64,000 nucleotides of DNA from Catenulispora yoronensis (GTDB lineage: Bacteria; Actinomycetota; Actinomycetes; Streptomycetales; Catenulisporaceae), in the NCBI RefSeq assembly GCF_039531695.1, contig NZ_BAAAQN010000013.1, positions 110,801 through 174,800 on the forward strand, read 5' to 3'. Under the pieces are notes generated by a model, which saw nothing but the letters and a program-made list of their open reading frames with translations, did no database searches and was not told the DNA's origin. This document shows, one piece after another, positions 25,138-32,897 of this stretch (position 1 is its first letter; every line of letters begins with the position of its first letter). Both the position numbers and the translations under genes were made by a program.

Positions 25138-26088
25138 ATGAGCGACCTGGGCCGTGTCGTCGTCCTGGCCGGTGGCCTGAGCCACGAGCGCGACGTCTCG
25201 ATCCGATCCGGCCGTCGGGTGGCCGACGCGCTGCGCGGCGCCGGGGTCGAGGTGCAGATCCGCGATATCGACGCCGCGCTGCTCCCGGCGCTGCTCGCCG
25301 ACCGTCCGGACGCCGTGTTCCCCACCCTGCACGGAGCCACCGGCGAGGACGGCGCCATCCAGGGCATCCTGGCCCTGCTGGACGTGCCCTATGTCGGCTC
25401 CTCGCCCGCGGCCTGCCGCCTGGCCTTCGACAAGCCGTCCGCCAAGGAGGCGATCCGCGCCGCGGGCCTGGCCACCCCGGACTGGGTCGCGATCCCCAAG
25501 ACCACCTTCCGGGACCTCGGCACCCAGGCCGTCCTCGACGCGGTCACCGCCGCCCTGCCGCTGCCCCTGTTCGTGAAGCCCGCCCGCGGCGGATCCTCGC
25601 TGGGCGCGGCCGCCGTCCGCACCCGCGAAGAACTCCCCGCCGCGATGGTCGCCTGCTTCGCCTACGACGAGACCGCCCTCATCGAGCGCCACATCACCGG
25701 CCGCGAGATCGCGGTCTCCGTCGTCGACACCGGCGACGGCCCCCGAGCCCTCCCCGCCGTCGAGATAGTGGCCGACTCCGGCATCTACGACTACGCCGCC
25801 CGCTACACCGCCGGCATGACCGAGTTCTTCGCCCCGGCCCGCCTCGACGCCACCGAGATGAAGGCCGTCGAGGACCTCGCCGTCCAGGCCCACAACACCC
25901 TGGGCCTGTCCTGGATCTCCCGCACCGACCTGATCCTCGACGACGCCGGCACCCCCTGGTTCCTGGAAGTCAACGTCGCCCCCGGCCTCACCGAGACCAG
26001 CCTCCTCCCCCTGGCCGCCGGCGCCGCCGACCTCGACCTCGGCGTGCTCTACCGCGACCTCGTCGAGACGGTGGCCGCCACCAAGTAG
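25138..26088 (+). CDS. ddl: D-alanine-D-alanine ligase-type ATP-grasp enzyme
   Basis: 316 residues, ATP-grasp fold. VVLAGGLSHERDVSIRSG at the start, FPTLHGATGEDGAIQGILALLDVPYVGSS, the ATP-lysine region FVKPARGGSSLGA, the omega-loop-like YDYAARYTAGMTEFFAPA and the metal/substrate end FLEVNVAPGLTETSLLP all match Ddl. It joins two D-alanines for peptidoglycan. The EVNTLPG motif of most Ddl proteins reads EVNVAPG. It is separate from the usual mur/ddl loci, so it may be a second copy. ATG with GAAGGG eleven bases upstream chosen over a GTG three codons earlier. Confidence 0.87.
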   Translation: MSDLGRVVVLAGGLSHERDVSIRSGRRVADALRGAGVEVQIRDIDAALLPALLADRPDAVFPTLHGATGEDGAIQGILALLDVPYVGSSPAACRLAFDKPSAKEAIRAAGLATPDWVAIPKTTFRDLGTQAVLDAVTAALPLPLFVKPARGGSSLGAAAVRTREELPAAMVACFAYDETALIERHITGREIAVSVVDTGDGPRALPAVEIVADSGIYDYAARYTAGMTEFFAPARLDATEMKAVEDLAVQAHNTLGLSWISRTDLILDDAGTPWFLEVNVAPGLTETSLLPLAAGAADLDLGVLYRDLVETVAATK

Positions 26089-26093
26089 GCCAA

Positions 26094-26109
26094 TGTTTCA
26101 CGGGAAACC
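26094..26109 (-). promoter_or_regulatory. parS-like site (reverse orientation, last base changed)
   Basis: TGTTTCACGGGAAACC, six bases after the ddl stop. Confidence 0.6.
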
Positions 26110-26212
26110 ACATCACTGAGCCCGCCCACTCCCACGGTCCTCGCAGCACCTACGCCCTTTAGGAGCCGCGAGGACCGCGCCGTTTGGGGACACCGATCGC
26201 GCGGAGCCCCCA

Positions 26213-26228
26213 TGTTTCACGGGAAACA
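26213..26228 (-). promoter_or_regulatory. parS-like site (asymmetric, reverse orientation; left half of composite)
   Basis: TGTTTCACGGGAAACA; separated by TCGCCCGA from the next, oppositely oriented site. Confidence 0.7.
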
Positions 26229-26236
26229 TCGCCCGA

Positions 26237-26252
26237 TGTTTCCCGTGAAACA
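26237..26252 (+). promoter_or_regulatory. parS-like site (asymmetric, CCC orientation; right half of composite)
   Basis: TGTTTCCCGTGAAACA; with the preceding site makes a near-palindrome of 40 bases. Confidence 0.7.
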
Positions 26253-26481
26253 TCGCTCCCCGTCCGAAGAGACTCCACTGCCGACGTCCGGGCATACGGC
26301 GTTTCCAGCTTCGACGCACCTGAGTGTGGCCTAGGAAGTCGTCCTGTTTGCGGCGAGACGCGAGTCTCCAGAAGCCGTCGCGGCCATGACCGGAGCCGTC
26401 TCGCGCCAACATCCGTCGTTGAGGCTGCCGAGCGATCCGGGCCGGCGGTTCATCGCGCTCGTCGTGAAACCGCCGCTGCGA

Positions 26482-26497
26482 TGTTTCACGGGAAACA
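26482..26497 (-). promoter_or_regulatory. parS-like site (asymmetric, reverse orientation)
   Basis: TGTTTCACGGGAAACA, 64 bases from the parB stop. A loose half-site GTCGTGAAAC is at 26461. Confidence 0.7.
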
Positions 26498-26532
26498 TTG
26501 AGGGCCTGGCGGGTGCTCCGCCAGGCCCTCGG
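26496..26532. terminator. Hairpin between ddl and parB
   Basis: GAGGGCCTGGCGG and CCGCCAGGCCCTC pair around loop GTGCT; follows the parB stop in the minus direction. Confidence 0.75.
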
Positions 26533-26537
26533 GTCAT

Positions 26538-26553
26538 GGTTTCCCGTGAAACA
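26538..26553 (+). promoter_or_regulatory. parS-like site (CCC orientation, first base changed)
   Basis: GGTTTCCCGTGAAACA, seven bases from the parB stop. With 26482 it brackets the inverted repeat TGAGGGCCTGGCG / CGCCAGGCCCTCG, a likely parB terminator (26496-26532). Confidence 0.6.
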
Positions 26554-26560
26554 TTGCTCG

Positions 26561-27730
26561 CTATTCGCCGAGGATCGTCTTGCCGATCCGCTTGAGATCC
26601 TCTATCCCGGCGAACTCGATGGTGATCCGGCCCCGCTTCTGCATGATGTCGACCTTGACGCGGGTCTCCAGGCGGTCGGAGAGCTTCTCGCCGTACTCCT
26701 GGAGGATCGGCATCCGGCTGCCGGAGCGCACCTTCTTGCCCTTGGGCTTGTCGGTGAAGTCGAGGTAGTCCTCGGGGTTCTCGTTGAGGGCGGCTTCCAG
26801 GGCCGCGGAGTCCCAGCGGCTCATGCCCGCGAGTTCCTCCACGGCTCGGACCGAGAGGTTCTCCTTCACGATCCGGCCGGCGATCTCCTCCTGGTGCTCC
26901 ACCGACTTCAGGCCGAGCAGGGCCCGGGCGTGCCCGGCGGTGATGACGCCGGCCGCGACGCGGCGCTGGATACCGGAGGGCAGGGTCAGCAGCCGCAGGG
27001 TGTTGGTCACGTGCGGGCGCGACTTGCCGACCTTGGCCGCCAGCACCTCGTGCGTGCAGTCGAAGTCCTTGAGGAGCTGGTCGTACGCGGCCGCCTCTTC
27101 GAGGGGGTTCAGCTGGGCCCGCTGCAGGTTCTCCAGCAGCGCGTCCAGCAGCATGCGGTCGTCGCGGGTGTCGCGGATGATGGCCGGGATGGCTTCCAGG
27201 CCGGCTTCCTGGCTGGCCCGCCAGCGGCGCTCACCCATGATGAGCTCGTAGCGGTGGTCCCCGTCCGGCTCGGTCAGCTGCCGTACGACGATCGGCTGGA
27301 GCAGCCCGACTTCCCGGATCGAGGCCGCGAGTTCGGCCAGCGCGTCCTCGTCGAACTCGGAGCGGGGCTGCACCGGGTTCATCCGGATCTGGATGTGCGG
27401 GATCTCCGCGAACGAGGCGCCCGGGACCGGCATCAGGCCGTCCGGCAGCTCGGTGGCGAAGGACTCCGGGCTCGCGGCGGGGGCCGGGACCGAGGGGGCC
27501 CGGGTCACCGGGGTTTCGGTCGGGGGGTCGGTGTCGATCGGCAGCGAGCCCAGCGCGGTGCGGACCGGAGCGGTGGCGACGGATGTTTCACGGGAAACAT
27601 CGGGCGATGTTTCCCGTGAAACATCGCTCGCCGACTCGGCCCGGGTCTTCTCCGACAGTATCGAGGGCGGCGCACCAGTGGGGATCAGAGCCCCCAGGCC
27701 CTTGCCCAGTCCGCGTCGGCTGCTGCTCAC
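26561..27730 (-). CDS. parB: Chromosome-partitioning protein ParB
   Basis: 389 residues. N-terminus VSSSRRGLGKGLGALIP is typical. The CTPase/partition core starts near residue 120 (IRMNPVQPRSEFDEDALAELAASI), with the GERRWRA nucleotide motif and the HTH (EVLAAKVGKSRPHVTNTLRLL) that reads parS, then the C-terminal dimer domain. ParB loads on parS, spreads as a CTP clamp and recruits SMC. Two parS-like sites (27584-27623) lie inside the gene and code for two copies of DVSRETS in the disordered head. Two adjacent GTGs are possible starts; the second has better spacing to GGGAG. parA lies 22 bases upstream. Confidence 0.95.
   Translation of the reverse strand: MSSSRRGLGKGLGALIPTGAPPSILSEKTRAESASDVSRETSPDVSRETSVATAPVRTALGSLPIDTDPPTETPVTRAPSVPAPAASPESFATELPDGLMPVPGASFAEIPHIQIRMNPVQPRSEFDEDALAELAASIREVGLLQPIVVRQLTEPDGDHRYELIMGERRWRASQEAGLEAIPAIIRDTRDDRMLLDALLENLQRAQLNPLEEAAAYDQLLKDFDCTHEVLAAKVGKSRPHVTNTLRLLTLPSGIQRRVAAGVITAGHARALLGLKSVEHQEEIAGRIVKENLSVRAVEELAGMSRWDSAALEAALNENPEDYLDFTDKPKGKKVRSGSRMPILQEYGEKLSDRLETRVKVDIMQKRGRITIEFAGIEDLKRIGKTILGE
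27584..27599 (-). promoter_or_regulatory. parS-like site inside parB (reverse orientation)
   Basis: TGTTTCACGGGAAACA within the parB coding region, read there as part of DVSRETS. Confidence 0.7.
27608..27623 (+). promoter_or_regulatory. parS-like site inside parB (CCC orientation)
   Basis: TGTTTCCCGTGAAACA, separated by TCGGGCGA from the preceding site. The 40-base pair is the exact reverse complement of the pair at 26213-26252. Confidence 0.7.
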
Positions 27731-27752
27731 CACTGCTCTCCCATCGTGCTGC

Positions 27753-28955
27753 TCACTGCCCACCGCTGTGCAGGGACGCCCCACCGTACTCGATGTCGGC
27801 CCGGAAATCGTTCATGCCGTCCATCGGGAGCTGCGACGCGCCGCGCTCGGCGATCTCCCGGGCCGCGTCGCGGTAGGCGATCGCCCCGGTGGACACCGGG
27901 TCCCAGGTCATCACCGTCTGCCCGTAGGAGGGCGCCTCGGAGACCCGGACCGAACGCGGGATCGCCGAGGACAGCACCTCGTTCGGGAAGTGGGTACGCA
28001 CCTGCTCGGCGACCTCGGTCGACAGCCGGGTCCGGGAGTCGTACATGGTGAGCAGGATGGTCGAGACGTGCAGCTCCGGGTTCAGGTGCCCGCGGATCAG
28101 CTCGATGTTGTGCAGCAGCTGGCTCAACCCCTCCAGCGCGTAGTACTCGCACTGGATCGGGATCAGCACCTCGGCGCCGGCCACCATCGCGTTGACCGTC
28201 AGCAGGCCCAGCGACGGCGGGCAGTCGATGAGGATGTAGTCCATCCGCTTCTGGTAGCCGGACAGCGCCTTGCCCAGCCGGCTCTCCCGGGCCACCATCG
28301 AGACCAGTTCGATCTCGGCGCCGGCCAGGTCGATGGTCGCCGGGCAGCAGTACAGGTTCGGGATCTCCGGCACCTGCTGGACGACCTCGTCCATGGAGTA
28401 GCGCTCGATCAGGACGTCGTAGACCGACGGCACGTCGGCGTGGTGCTCCACGGACAGCGCCGTGGAGGCGTTGCCCTGCGGGTCCAGATCGATCACCAGC
28501 ACGTCGGCGCCGGCCTGGGCCAGCGAGGCGGCCAGGTTGACGGTCGTCGTGGTCTTGCCGACGCCGCCCTTCTGGTTGGCGACGACCAGCACGCGGGTCT
28601 TGTCCGGCCTGGGCAGTCGGGTCACGCCGGACAGCGCCTCTATGGCGGCGGCGGCTTGGCGGGCGATCGGGGTGTCGGCGTCGTTTCCGGCGGACGGCCC
28701 CGGAACGGGAAGGGAAGCTGGCGGCATGTGCGGTACCTGCAAGTGTGCGGAGGGAGTGGCTCCCGCGGGAACGTGTCCGGACTCGTAATCCAGGTCCACC
28801 GGAGGGGTGGCCATGACATCTGTGGTCCCGGCGGGGTAATAGGGCTCGTCGTTCAGGCTGTCCACCACTGACTGCGCGAGCAGCGGGTCGACCCCCTGGT
28901 GCTCTCGGTGTTCATTGCCGGGTCCGGCCACGGAAGGACTCCTGTCATGGGACAC
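27753..28955 (-). CDS. parA: Chromosome-partitioning ATPase ParA
   Basis: About 400 residues from the chosen GTG (VSHDRSPSVAG). A disordered head of about 115 residues precedes the ATPase core: deviant Walker A ANQKGGVGKTTTTVNLA, Walker A' VIDLDPQGNAST, Walker B YILIDCPPSLG. It moves ParB-parS complexes by ATP-driven binding to DNA. Start is uncertain: an ATG at 28814 (MATPPVDLDYES) would give a shorter head, and the frame is open up to a parS-like site. Nothing like a strong ribosome site precedes any of them. Confidence 0.93.
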   Translation of the reverse strand: MSHDRSPSVAGPGNEHREHQGVDPLLAQSVVDSLNDEPYYPAGTTDVMATPPVDLDYESGHVPAGATPSAHLQVPHMPPASLPVPGPSAGNDADTPIARQAAAAIEALSGVTRLPRPDKTRVLVVANQKGGVGKTTTTVNLAASLAQAGADVLVIDLDPQGNASTALSVEHHADVPSVYDVLIERYSMDEVVQQVPEIPNLYCCPATIDLAGAEIELVSMVARESRLGKALSGYQKRMDYILIDCPPSLGLLTVNAMVAGAEVLIPIQCEYYALEGLSQLLHNIELIRGHLNPELHVSTILLTMYDSRTRLSTEVAEQVRTHFPNEVLSSAIPRSVRVSEAPSYGQTVMTWDPVSTGAIAYRDAAREIAERGASQLPMDGMNDFRADIEYGGASLHSGGQ

Positions 28956-29031
28956 GCGGAAGTCTGTGCTCAAGAAAGCTACGAAGCAACAGTCTGCCGT
29001 ACTCGCTCCCCCCAGAACGAACGAAGGGCAG

Positions 29032-29047
29032 TGTTTCCCGTGAAACA
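29032..29047 (+). promoter_or_regulatory. parS-like site (asymmetric, CCC orientation)
   Basis: TGTTTCCCGTGAAACA in the parA-rsmG gap. Confidence 0.7.
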
Positions 29048-29105
29048 TCGCGGAATCCGCCCGGGATCACCGATCCCGGGGAGAAAGGCGGGGCGGGATC
29101 ACCCA

Positions 29106-29121
29106 TGTTTCACGTGAAACG
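29106..29121. promoter_or_regulatory. parS: parS site (perfect 14-bp core)
   Basis: Core GTTTCACGTGAAAC at 29107-29120. Confidence 0.88.
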
Positions 29122-29128
29122 AGGTTCT

Positions 29129-29144
29129 CGTTTCACGTGAAACA
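29129..29144. promoter_or_regulatory. parS: parS site (perfect 14-bp core)
   Basis: Core GTTTCACGTGAAAC at 29130-29143, 23 bases from the previous one. This pair between rsmG and parA is the strongest candidate for the primary centromere. Confidence 0.88.
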
Positions 29145-29154
29145 TGGGGAAGGC

Positions 29155-29892
29155 TCAGCGCCCGGGCCGCCGGTTCTTCGGCCGCGGCTTCTTCGGGCTC
29201 CGCACTTGGAGCTCCTGATCGATCCCGACCCGGATCACCGTGGTCGGCGGATCCACGATCCCGGCGCCGACCGTCTGCACGCTCCAGCGCGTCGCGCCGA
29301 GCTTGGCCAACAGGTCCGCGCTCTCGGCCAGTTCGGCCTCGGCCGAGCCGCCCTTGAGCGCCACCATTTCGCCACCCCCGCGCAGCAGCGGCAGGGACCA
29401 GCCGGCCAGCCGATCCAACGGCGCCACCGCCCGCGAGGTCACCACGTCGAAGCGCTCCTTGCCGGCGAACTCCTCGGCCCGGCCGCGCAGCACCCGCACG
29501 TTGTCCAGCCCCAGCAGGTCGATGACCTCGTCCAGGAACAGGGTCCGGCGCAGCAGCGGCTCCAGCAGCGTCACCGAGAGGTCGGGACGGGCCAGCGCCA
29601 GCACGATGCCGGGCAGCCCGGCCCCGGAGCCGACGTCGCACACGGCGAGGTCGGCGGGCAGCAGCTCGCCGACCACCGCGCAGTTCAGGATGTGCCGCTC
29701 CCACAGCCGGGGCACCTCGCGCGGGCCGAGCAGCCCGCGCGTCACCCCGGGGCCGGCCAGGATCTCGGCGTACCGGGTGGCGTCGGCCGCCCGGTCGCCG
29801 AACACCGGCACCACGGCCGCCGGCGCCGGTCCCAACATCAGTTCGGTCGGGTCGCCGCCGGGGGAGCCGGAGGGCTGGGAAGAGGGTCGCAT
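29155..29892 (-). CDS. rsmG: 16S rRNA (guanine-527-N7)-methyltransferase
   Basis: 245 residues. SAM motif VCDVGSGAGLPGIVLALARPD, preceded by LWERHILNCAVV and followed by RAEEFAGKERFDVVTSRAVAPL, all standard for RsmG (GidB). It methylates G527 in the 530 loop; loss gives low-level streptomycin resistance in other species. The C-terminus is a basic tail (KKPRPKNRRPGR). It stands between jag and parA, its usual place. Confidence 0.95.
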   Translation of the reverse strand: MRPSSQPSGSPGGDPTELMLGPAPAAVVPVFGDRAADATRYAEILAGPGVTRGLLGPREVPRLWERHILNCAVVGELLPADLAVCDVGSGAGLPGIVLALARPDLSVTLLEPLLRRTLFLDEVIDLLGLDNVRVLRGRAEEFAGKERFDVVTSRAVAPLDRLAGWSLPLLRGGGEMVALKGGSAEAELAESADLLAKLGATRWSVQTVGAGIVDPPTTVIRVGIDQELQVRSPKKPRPKNRRPGR

Positions 29893-29918
29893 GTCTCCAC
29901 TATGTCCCAGCTCGGTCC

Positions 29919-30494
29919 TCAGACCGACGGCGACATCAAGGGCAGGACGACCACGCAGCGGTTCGGCTCCTCGCCCTCGGACTCGCTGCGCAGGCCCGCG
30001 GCCGCCACCGCGTCGTGCACCACCTTGCGCTCGAACGGCGACATCGCGGTCAGCTTCACCGGCGTACCGGTCTCGGCCACCTGGCGCGCCGCCTCGCTGC
30101 CGATCCGGGTCAGCTCCGAGCGCCGGGTGGCCCGGTGTCCGTCGATGTCCAGCATCAGCCGGGACCGCTCGCCGGTCTCCCGCAGCACGGCCAGCCGGGT
30201 CAGCTCCTGCAGCGCGTCCAGCACCTCGCCCTCGCCGCCCACCAGGTGCGAGAGCTTGCCGCCGACGATGGACACCGAGGCCCGGTCGCCCTCGACGTCC
30301 ATGTCGATGTCGCCGTCCAGGTCGGCGATGTCGAGCAGGCCCTCCAGGTAGTCGGCGGCGATGTCGCCCTCGCGCTCCAGGCGGGCGATCCGCTCGGCCT
30401 GGGTCTCGGCCGGCTTGTCGGCCTTCTCCGGCGCCGCGTCGTCCAGGGCGGGCTCGGAGGCCTCGGCCTCGGTCACCGCGGTGGTGTCGCTCAT
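29919..30494 (-). CDS. jag: Jag/KhpB RNA-binding protein (KH-R3H)
   Basis: 191 residues. An acidic N-terminal tail (about 45 residues), a KH-like domain with the GG...LSHLVGGEGEVLDALQELTRLAV segment, and an R3H domain ending TAMSPFERKVVHDAVAAAGLRSESEGEEPNRCVVV. It probably binds small or structured RNAs with KhpA and influences cell elongation and division, from knowledge of the family. Located 15 bases downstream of yidC. Confidence 0.9.
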   Translation of the reverse strand: MSDTTAVTEAEASEPALDDAAPEKADKPAETQAERIARLEREGDIAADYLEGLLDIADLDGDIDMDVEGDRASVSIVGGKLSHLVGGEGEVLDALQELTRLAVLRETGERSRLMLDIDGHRATRRSELTRIGSEAARQVAETGTPVKLTAMSPFERKVVHDAVAAAGLRSESEGEEPNRCVVVLPLMSPSV

Positions 30495-30509
30495 GGGAGT
30501 GCCGCTCCT

Positions 30510-31499
30510 CTACTTTTTGCGCTTGCTACGACTGGTGCGGACCGGCTGTTGGCGCTGTCGCGAGACCGGCACCTTGTCCTGGGTGGCGGACGAGCCGTTC
30601 GCGGCGGCCAGCTCCTTGGCGGCCTCGGGGTCCTTGGCGATCTGGTCCTCGCGCTTGCGCTCCTCCTTGGCCTTGCGGCGCGCCAGCATCTCCTTCTCGG
30701 CCTGGCTGCCGGGCATGGGGGAGTTGCGCAGGGTGTAGAACTGCTGGCCGATGGTCCACACGTTGGTGGTCATCAGGTAGAGCACGACGCCGATCTGGAC
30801 GTTCAGGCTGAAGAACAGCATGCCGAACGGCATGACGTAGAGCATGATCTTCTGGCTCTGCATCATCGGGTTCGGGACGGAGTTGTCCAGGTTGGTGTTC
30901 TTCGCCATCATCATGCGCTGCGTCAGGAACTGCGACGTGGCGTAGACGATGGCCATCACGATCGCGACGACCTGCAGGTTGGTCACCGAGGTGACGCCGA
31001 TCTTGGCCATCTGCGCCGGCGTGTGGTGCAGGAAGCTCAGCGACAGCGGGGCCCCGAAGAACGAGGCGTGCATCGCGCTCTGCGAGTCGGCGGCGGACAG
31101 CGCGCCGACCGCGCTGCCGGAGGCCACGTGGCTCAGCACCCGGTACAGGCCCATGAAGAACGGCGTCTGCAGCAGGATCGGCATGCACGAGGCGAACGGG
31201 GAGGTCCCGTTGTCCTTGTACAGCTTCATCATCTCCTGCTGAAGCTTCTGCTTGTCGAGCTTGTACTTCTTCTGCAGGGCCTGGATCTGCGGCTGGAGTC
31301 GCTGCATGTTCTGCATCGACTTGATCTGCTTGCGGAACAGCGGGATCATCGCCGCGCGGATGGTGATCGTCAAGAAGATGATCGACAGCACCCAGGACGC
31401 CGAGGAGTCGCTGCCGAAAATCGCTCCGAACGCCCGGTGCCACAGCATCATGACGAAGCTGGTGGCCCAGATGATCGGCGAGAGGATTGTGTCGATCAC
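30510..31499 (-). CDS. yidC: Membrane protein insertase YidC
   Basis: 329 residues. MIDTILSPIIWATSFVMMLWHRAFG then the YidC core with helices and the cytoplasmic hairpin (KSMQNMQRLQPQIQALQKKY, DKQKLQQEMMKLYKDNGTSPFASCMPILLQTPFFMGLY). As in other Gram-positives it lacks the large E. coli periplasmic domain. The C-terminal tail is basic (RTSRSKRKK) and fits ribosome contact. Its start overlaps yidD by four bases. Confidence 0.96.
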   Translation of the reverse strand: MIDTILSPIIWATSFVMMLWHRAFGAIFGSDSSASWVLSIIFLTITIRAAMIPLFRKQIKSMQNMQRLQPQIQALQKKYKLDKQKLQQEMMKLYKDNGTSPFASCMPILLQTPFFMGLYRVLSHVASGSAVGALSAADSQSAMHASFFGAPLSLSFLHHTPAQMAKIGVTSVTNLQVVAIVMAIVYATSQFLTQRMMMAKNTNLDNSVPNPMMQSQKIMLYVMPFGMLFFSLNVQIGVVLYLMTTNVWTIGQQFYTLRNSPMPGSQAEKEMLARRKAKEERKREDQIAKDPEAAKELAAANGSSATQDKVPVSRQRQQPVRTSRSKRKK

Positions 31500-31894
31500 G
31501 ATCGCGCTCCTCGGCTGGACATCAGGTCGGGCCGGGCCGCGTCGCGGGCCGGCTTGGTGGTCATACCGACCTTTTCAGTCCGGTCGGAAGTCTGTGTGTC
31601 ACCACCGGGGGAACTCGTCTCGGCGTCCGAGAGGTTCCGCGCCCGGCGGTCTTTCTTCTCACCCCGGGGCTCGCGGGGCTTGACTGGATCGTATCCGCCC
31701 GAGCTCCACGGGTTGCAGCGCAGCACCCGCCACACGGTCATGCCGCCGCCCTTGATCGCTCCATGCGTCTTCACGGCCTCGTAGCCGTAGTGCGAGCAGG
31801 AGGGCTCGTATCGGCAGACCGGCCCGCGCCAGTTCACCATCGGGCTCAGAACGATCTGGTAGAGCCGGATCAGGCCCATCAAGAGGTACTTCAT
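31496..31894 (-). CDS. yidD: Membrane protein insertion efficiency factor YidD
   Basis: 132 residues. MKYLLMGLIRLYQIVLSP then the family motif CRYEPSCSHYGYEAVKTHG and CNPWSSGGYDPV. The core is about 80 residues; the rest is a charged tail (GEKKDRRARN and beyond). It helps YidC-dependent insertion. Overlaps both rnpA and yidC by four bases, so the block is translationally coupled. Confidence 0.94.
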   Translation of the reverse strand: MKYLLMGLIRLYQIVLSPMVNWRGPVCRYEPSCSHYGYEAVKTHGAIKGGGMTVWRVLRCNPWSSGGYDPVKPREPRGEKKDRRARNLSDAETSSPGGDTQTSDRTEKVGMTTKPARDAARPDLMSSRGARS

Positions 31895-32241
31895 CGCAAT
31901 AACTTCCGCAGGGCGGAGTCCAGGTCGGCGCCGAGCGCCCGGGAGTCCGCGGTGGCGGCCGGCGGCAGCGCGCGGACCACCAGTCGCGACCCGGGAGGCA
32001 GCAGGGCCAGCCGGGCGCGGACCAGATGCCGCAGCCGTCGCTTGACCGCGGTCCGTACCACCGCCGGGCCCACGGCCTTGCTCACCACGAAACCCGCCAG
32101 CGCGGGGGCGTCAGCGGCGGTCGAGGGGTCGGACGGTACCGCCAGGTGCGCGACGAGGGTGGACCGGCCGGCCCGCCGTCCGCCGCGCACCGCCGCACCG
32201 AAGTCCGTCGACCTCCGCATCCGATGGGCGGAGGACAGCAC
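31891..32241 (-). CDS. rnpA: Ribonuclease P protein component
   Basis: 116 residues, basic. MLSSAHRMRRSTDFGAAVRGGRR at the start and the RNA-contact helix SKAVGPAVVRTAVKRRLRHLVRARL (variant of the RNR motif). It supports the RNase P RNA in cutting tRNA 5' leaders. Immediately downstream of rpmH as usual. Confidence 0.95.
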   Translation of the reverse strand: MLSSAHRMRRSTDFGAAVRGGRRAGRSTLVAHLAVPSDPSTAADAPALAGFVVSKAVGPAVVRTAVKRRLRHLVRARLALLPPGSRLVVRALPPAATADSRALGADLDSALRKLLR

Positions 32242-32268
32242 GGCGCGGCCTTAGCTGGTCGCGGCGGC

Positions 32269-32406
32269 TCAGGCCGACAGCTCGCCGCGGCCCTTGGCGC
32301 GACGGTTGGCCAGGATGGCGCGGCCGGCACGGGTCCGCATGCGCAGACGGAAGCCGTGGGTCTTGGCGCGGCGGCGGTTGTTCGGCTGGAAGGTGCGCTT
32401 GCTCAC
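32269..32406 (-). CDS. rpmH: Large ribosomal subunit protein bL34
   Basis: 45 residues: VSKRTFQPNNRRRAKTHGF followed by RLRMRTRAGRAILANRRAKGRGELSA. Start GTG. This is the first gene of the rpmH-rnpA-yidD-yidC-jag-rsmG run and points away from dnaA. Confidence 0.97.
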   Translation of the reverse strand: MSKRTFQPNNRRRAKTHGFRLRMRTRAGRAILANRRAKGRGELSA

Positions 32407-32897
32407 TTGGGGGCTCCGCTGTGTCGTTGGCGCCCTTCAGGGGGCGGCTCACTGCTTGAGGTGTCTTCGTTCTTCAAGACGGTCGGGATCGTCGAGCACC
32501 ACCGAAGCGCACAGGCGTGCGGCATCGGCAATCGACTTCTCGACCTGCTTACGGTACGTGCCGCCACCCGGAAGGGTCAAACCCGAGGTCGGCCCGCCCG
32601 CCGGGGGGCTCCTCCGGGCTATTGTCCACAGGGCTGCCGCACTTGTGGATAACCCGGGGTACCGGCTACGGTCGGCGGACCGCCGCAAGGGCGCGGTACC
32701 CCGCATTTTGTGAGGACCCGCAGCCTACAACAAGCGCGAGACCAGTGAAAACGATAGATACGATGACCGACGCGGCCACCCCCCGCGCTGTCCCGGACCG
32801 TGCCGCACCGTTGTGCACGACCTGTGGAAAGCCTGTGGAAACGTGACGCCGGAGCGGCCCCGACCCACCCGCTGACAGCACAGAAGGAGCCGCGGCC
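32407..32897. promoter_or_regulatory. Divergent rpmH/dnaA control region with DnaA boxes
   Basis: No gene in 491 bases. It holds DnaA-box-like sites: TTGTCCACA at 32622-32630, TGTGGATAA (inverted TTATCCACA) at 32644-32652, and weaker TGTGGAAAG and TGTGGAAAC at 32823 and 32834 just before dnaA. These fit DnaA autoregulation of its own promoter. Confidence 0.75.

Larger units (their letters stand above)
26089..26560. other. ddl-parB intergenic region, parS-rich
   Basis: Convergent gap of 472 bases holding five parS-like sites (26094, 26213, 26237, 26482, 26538). No gene-like frame is convincing. Two sites (26213-26252) form a 40-base composite element that recurs inverted inside parB. Confidence 0.7.

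Noticed and set aside
29137..31784. Plus-strand open frames over rsmG, jag and yidC
   Set aside because: Compositionally biased shadows of the well-identified minus-strand genes.
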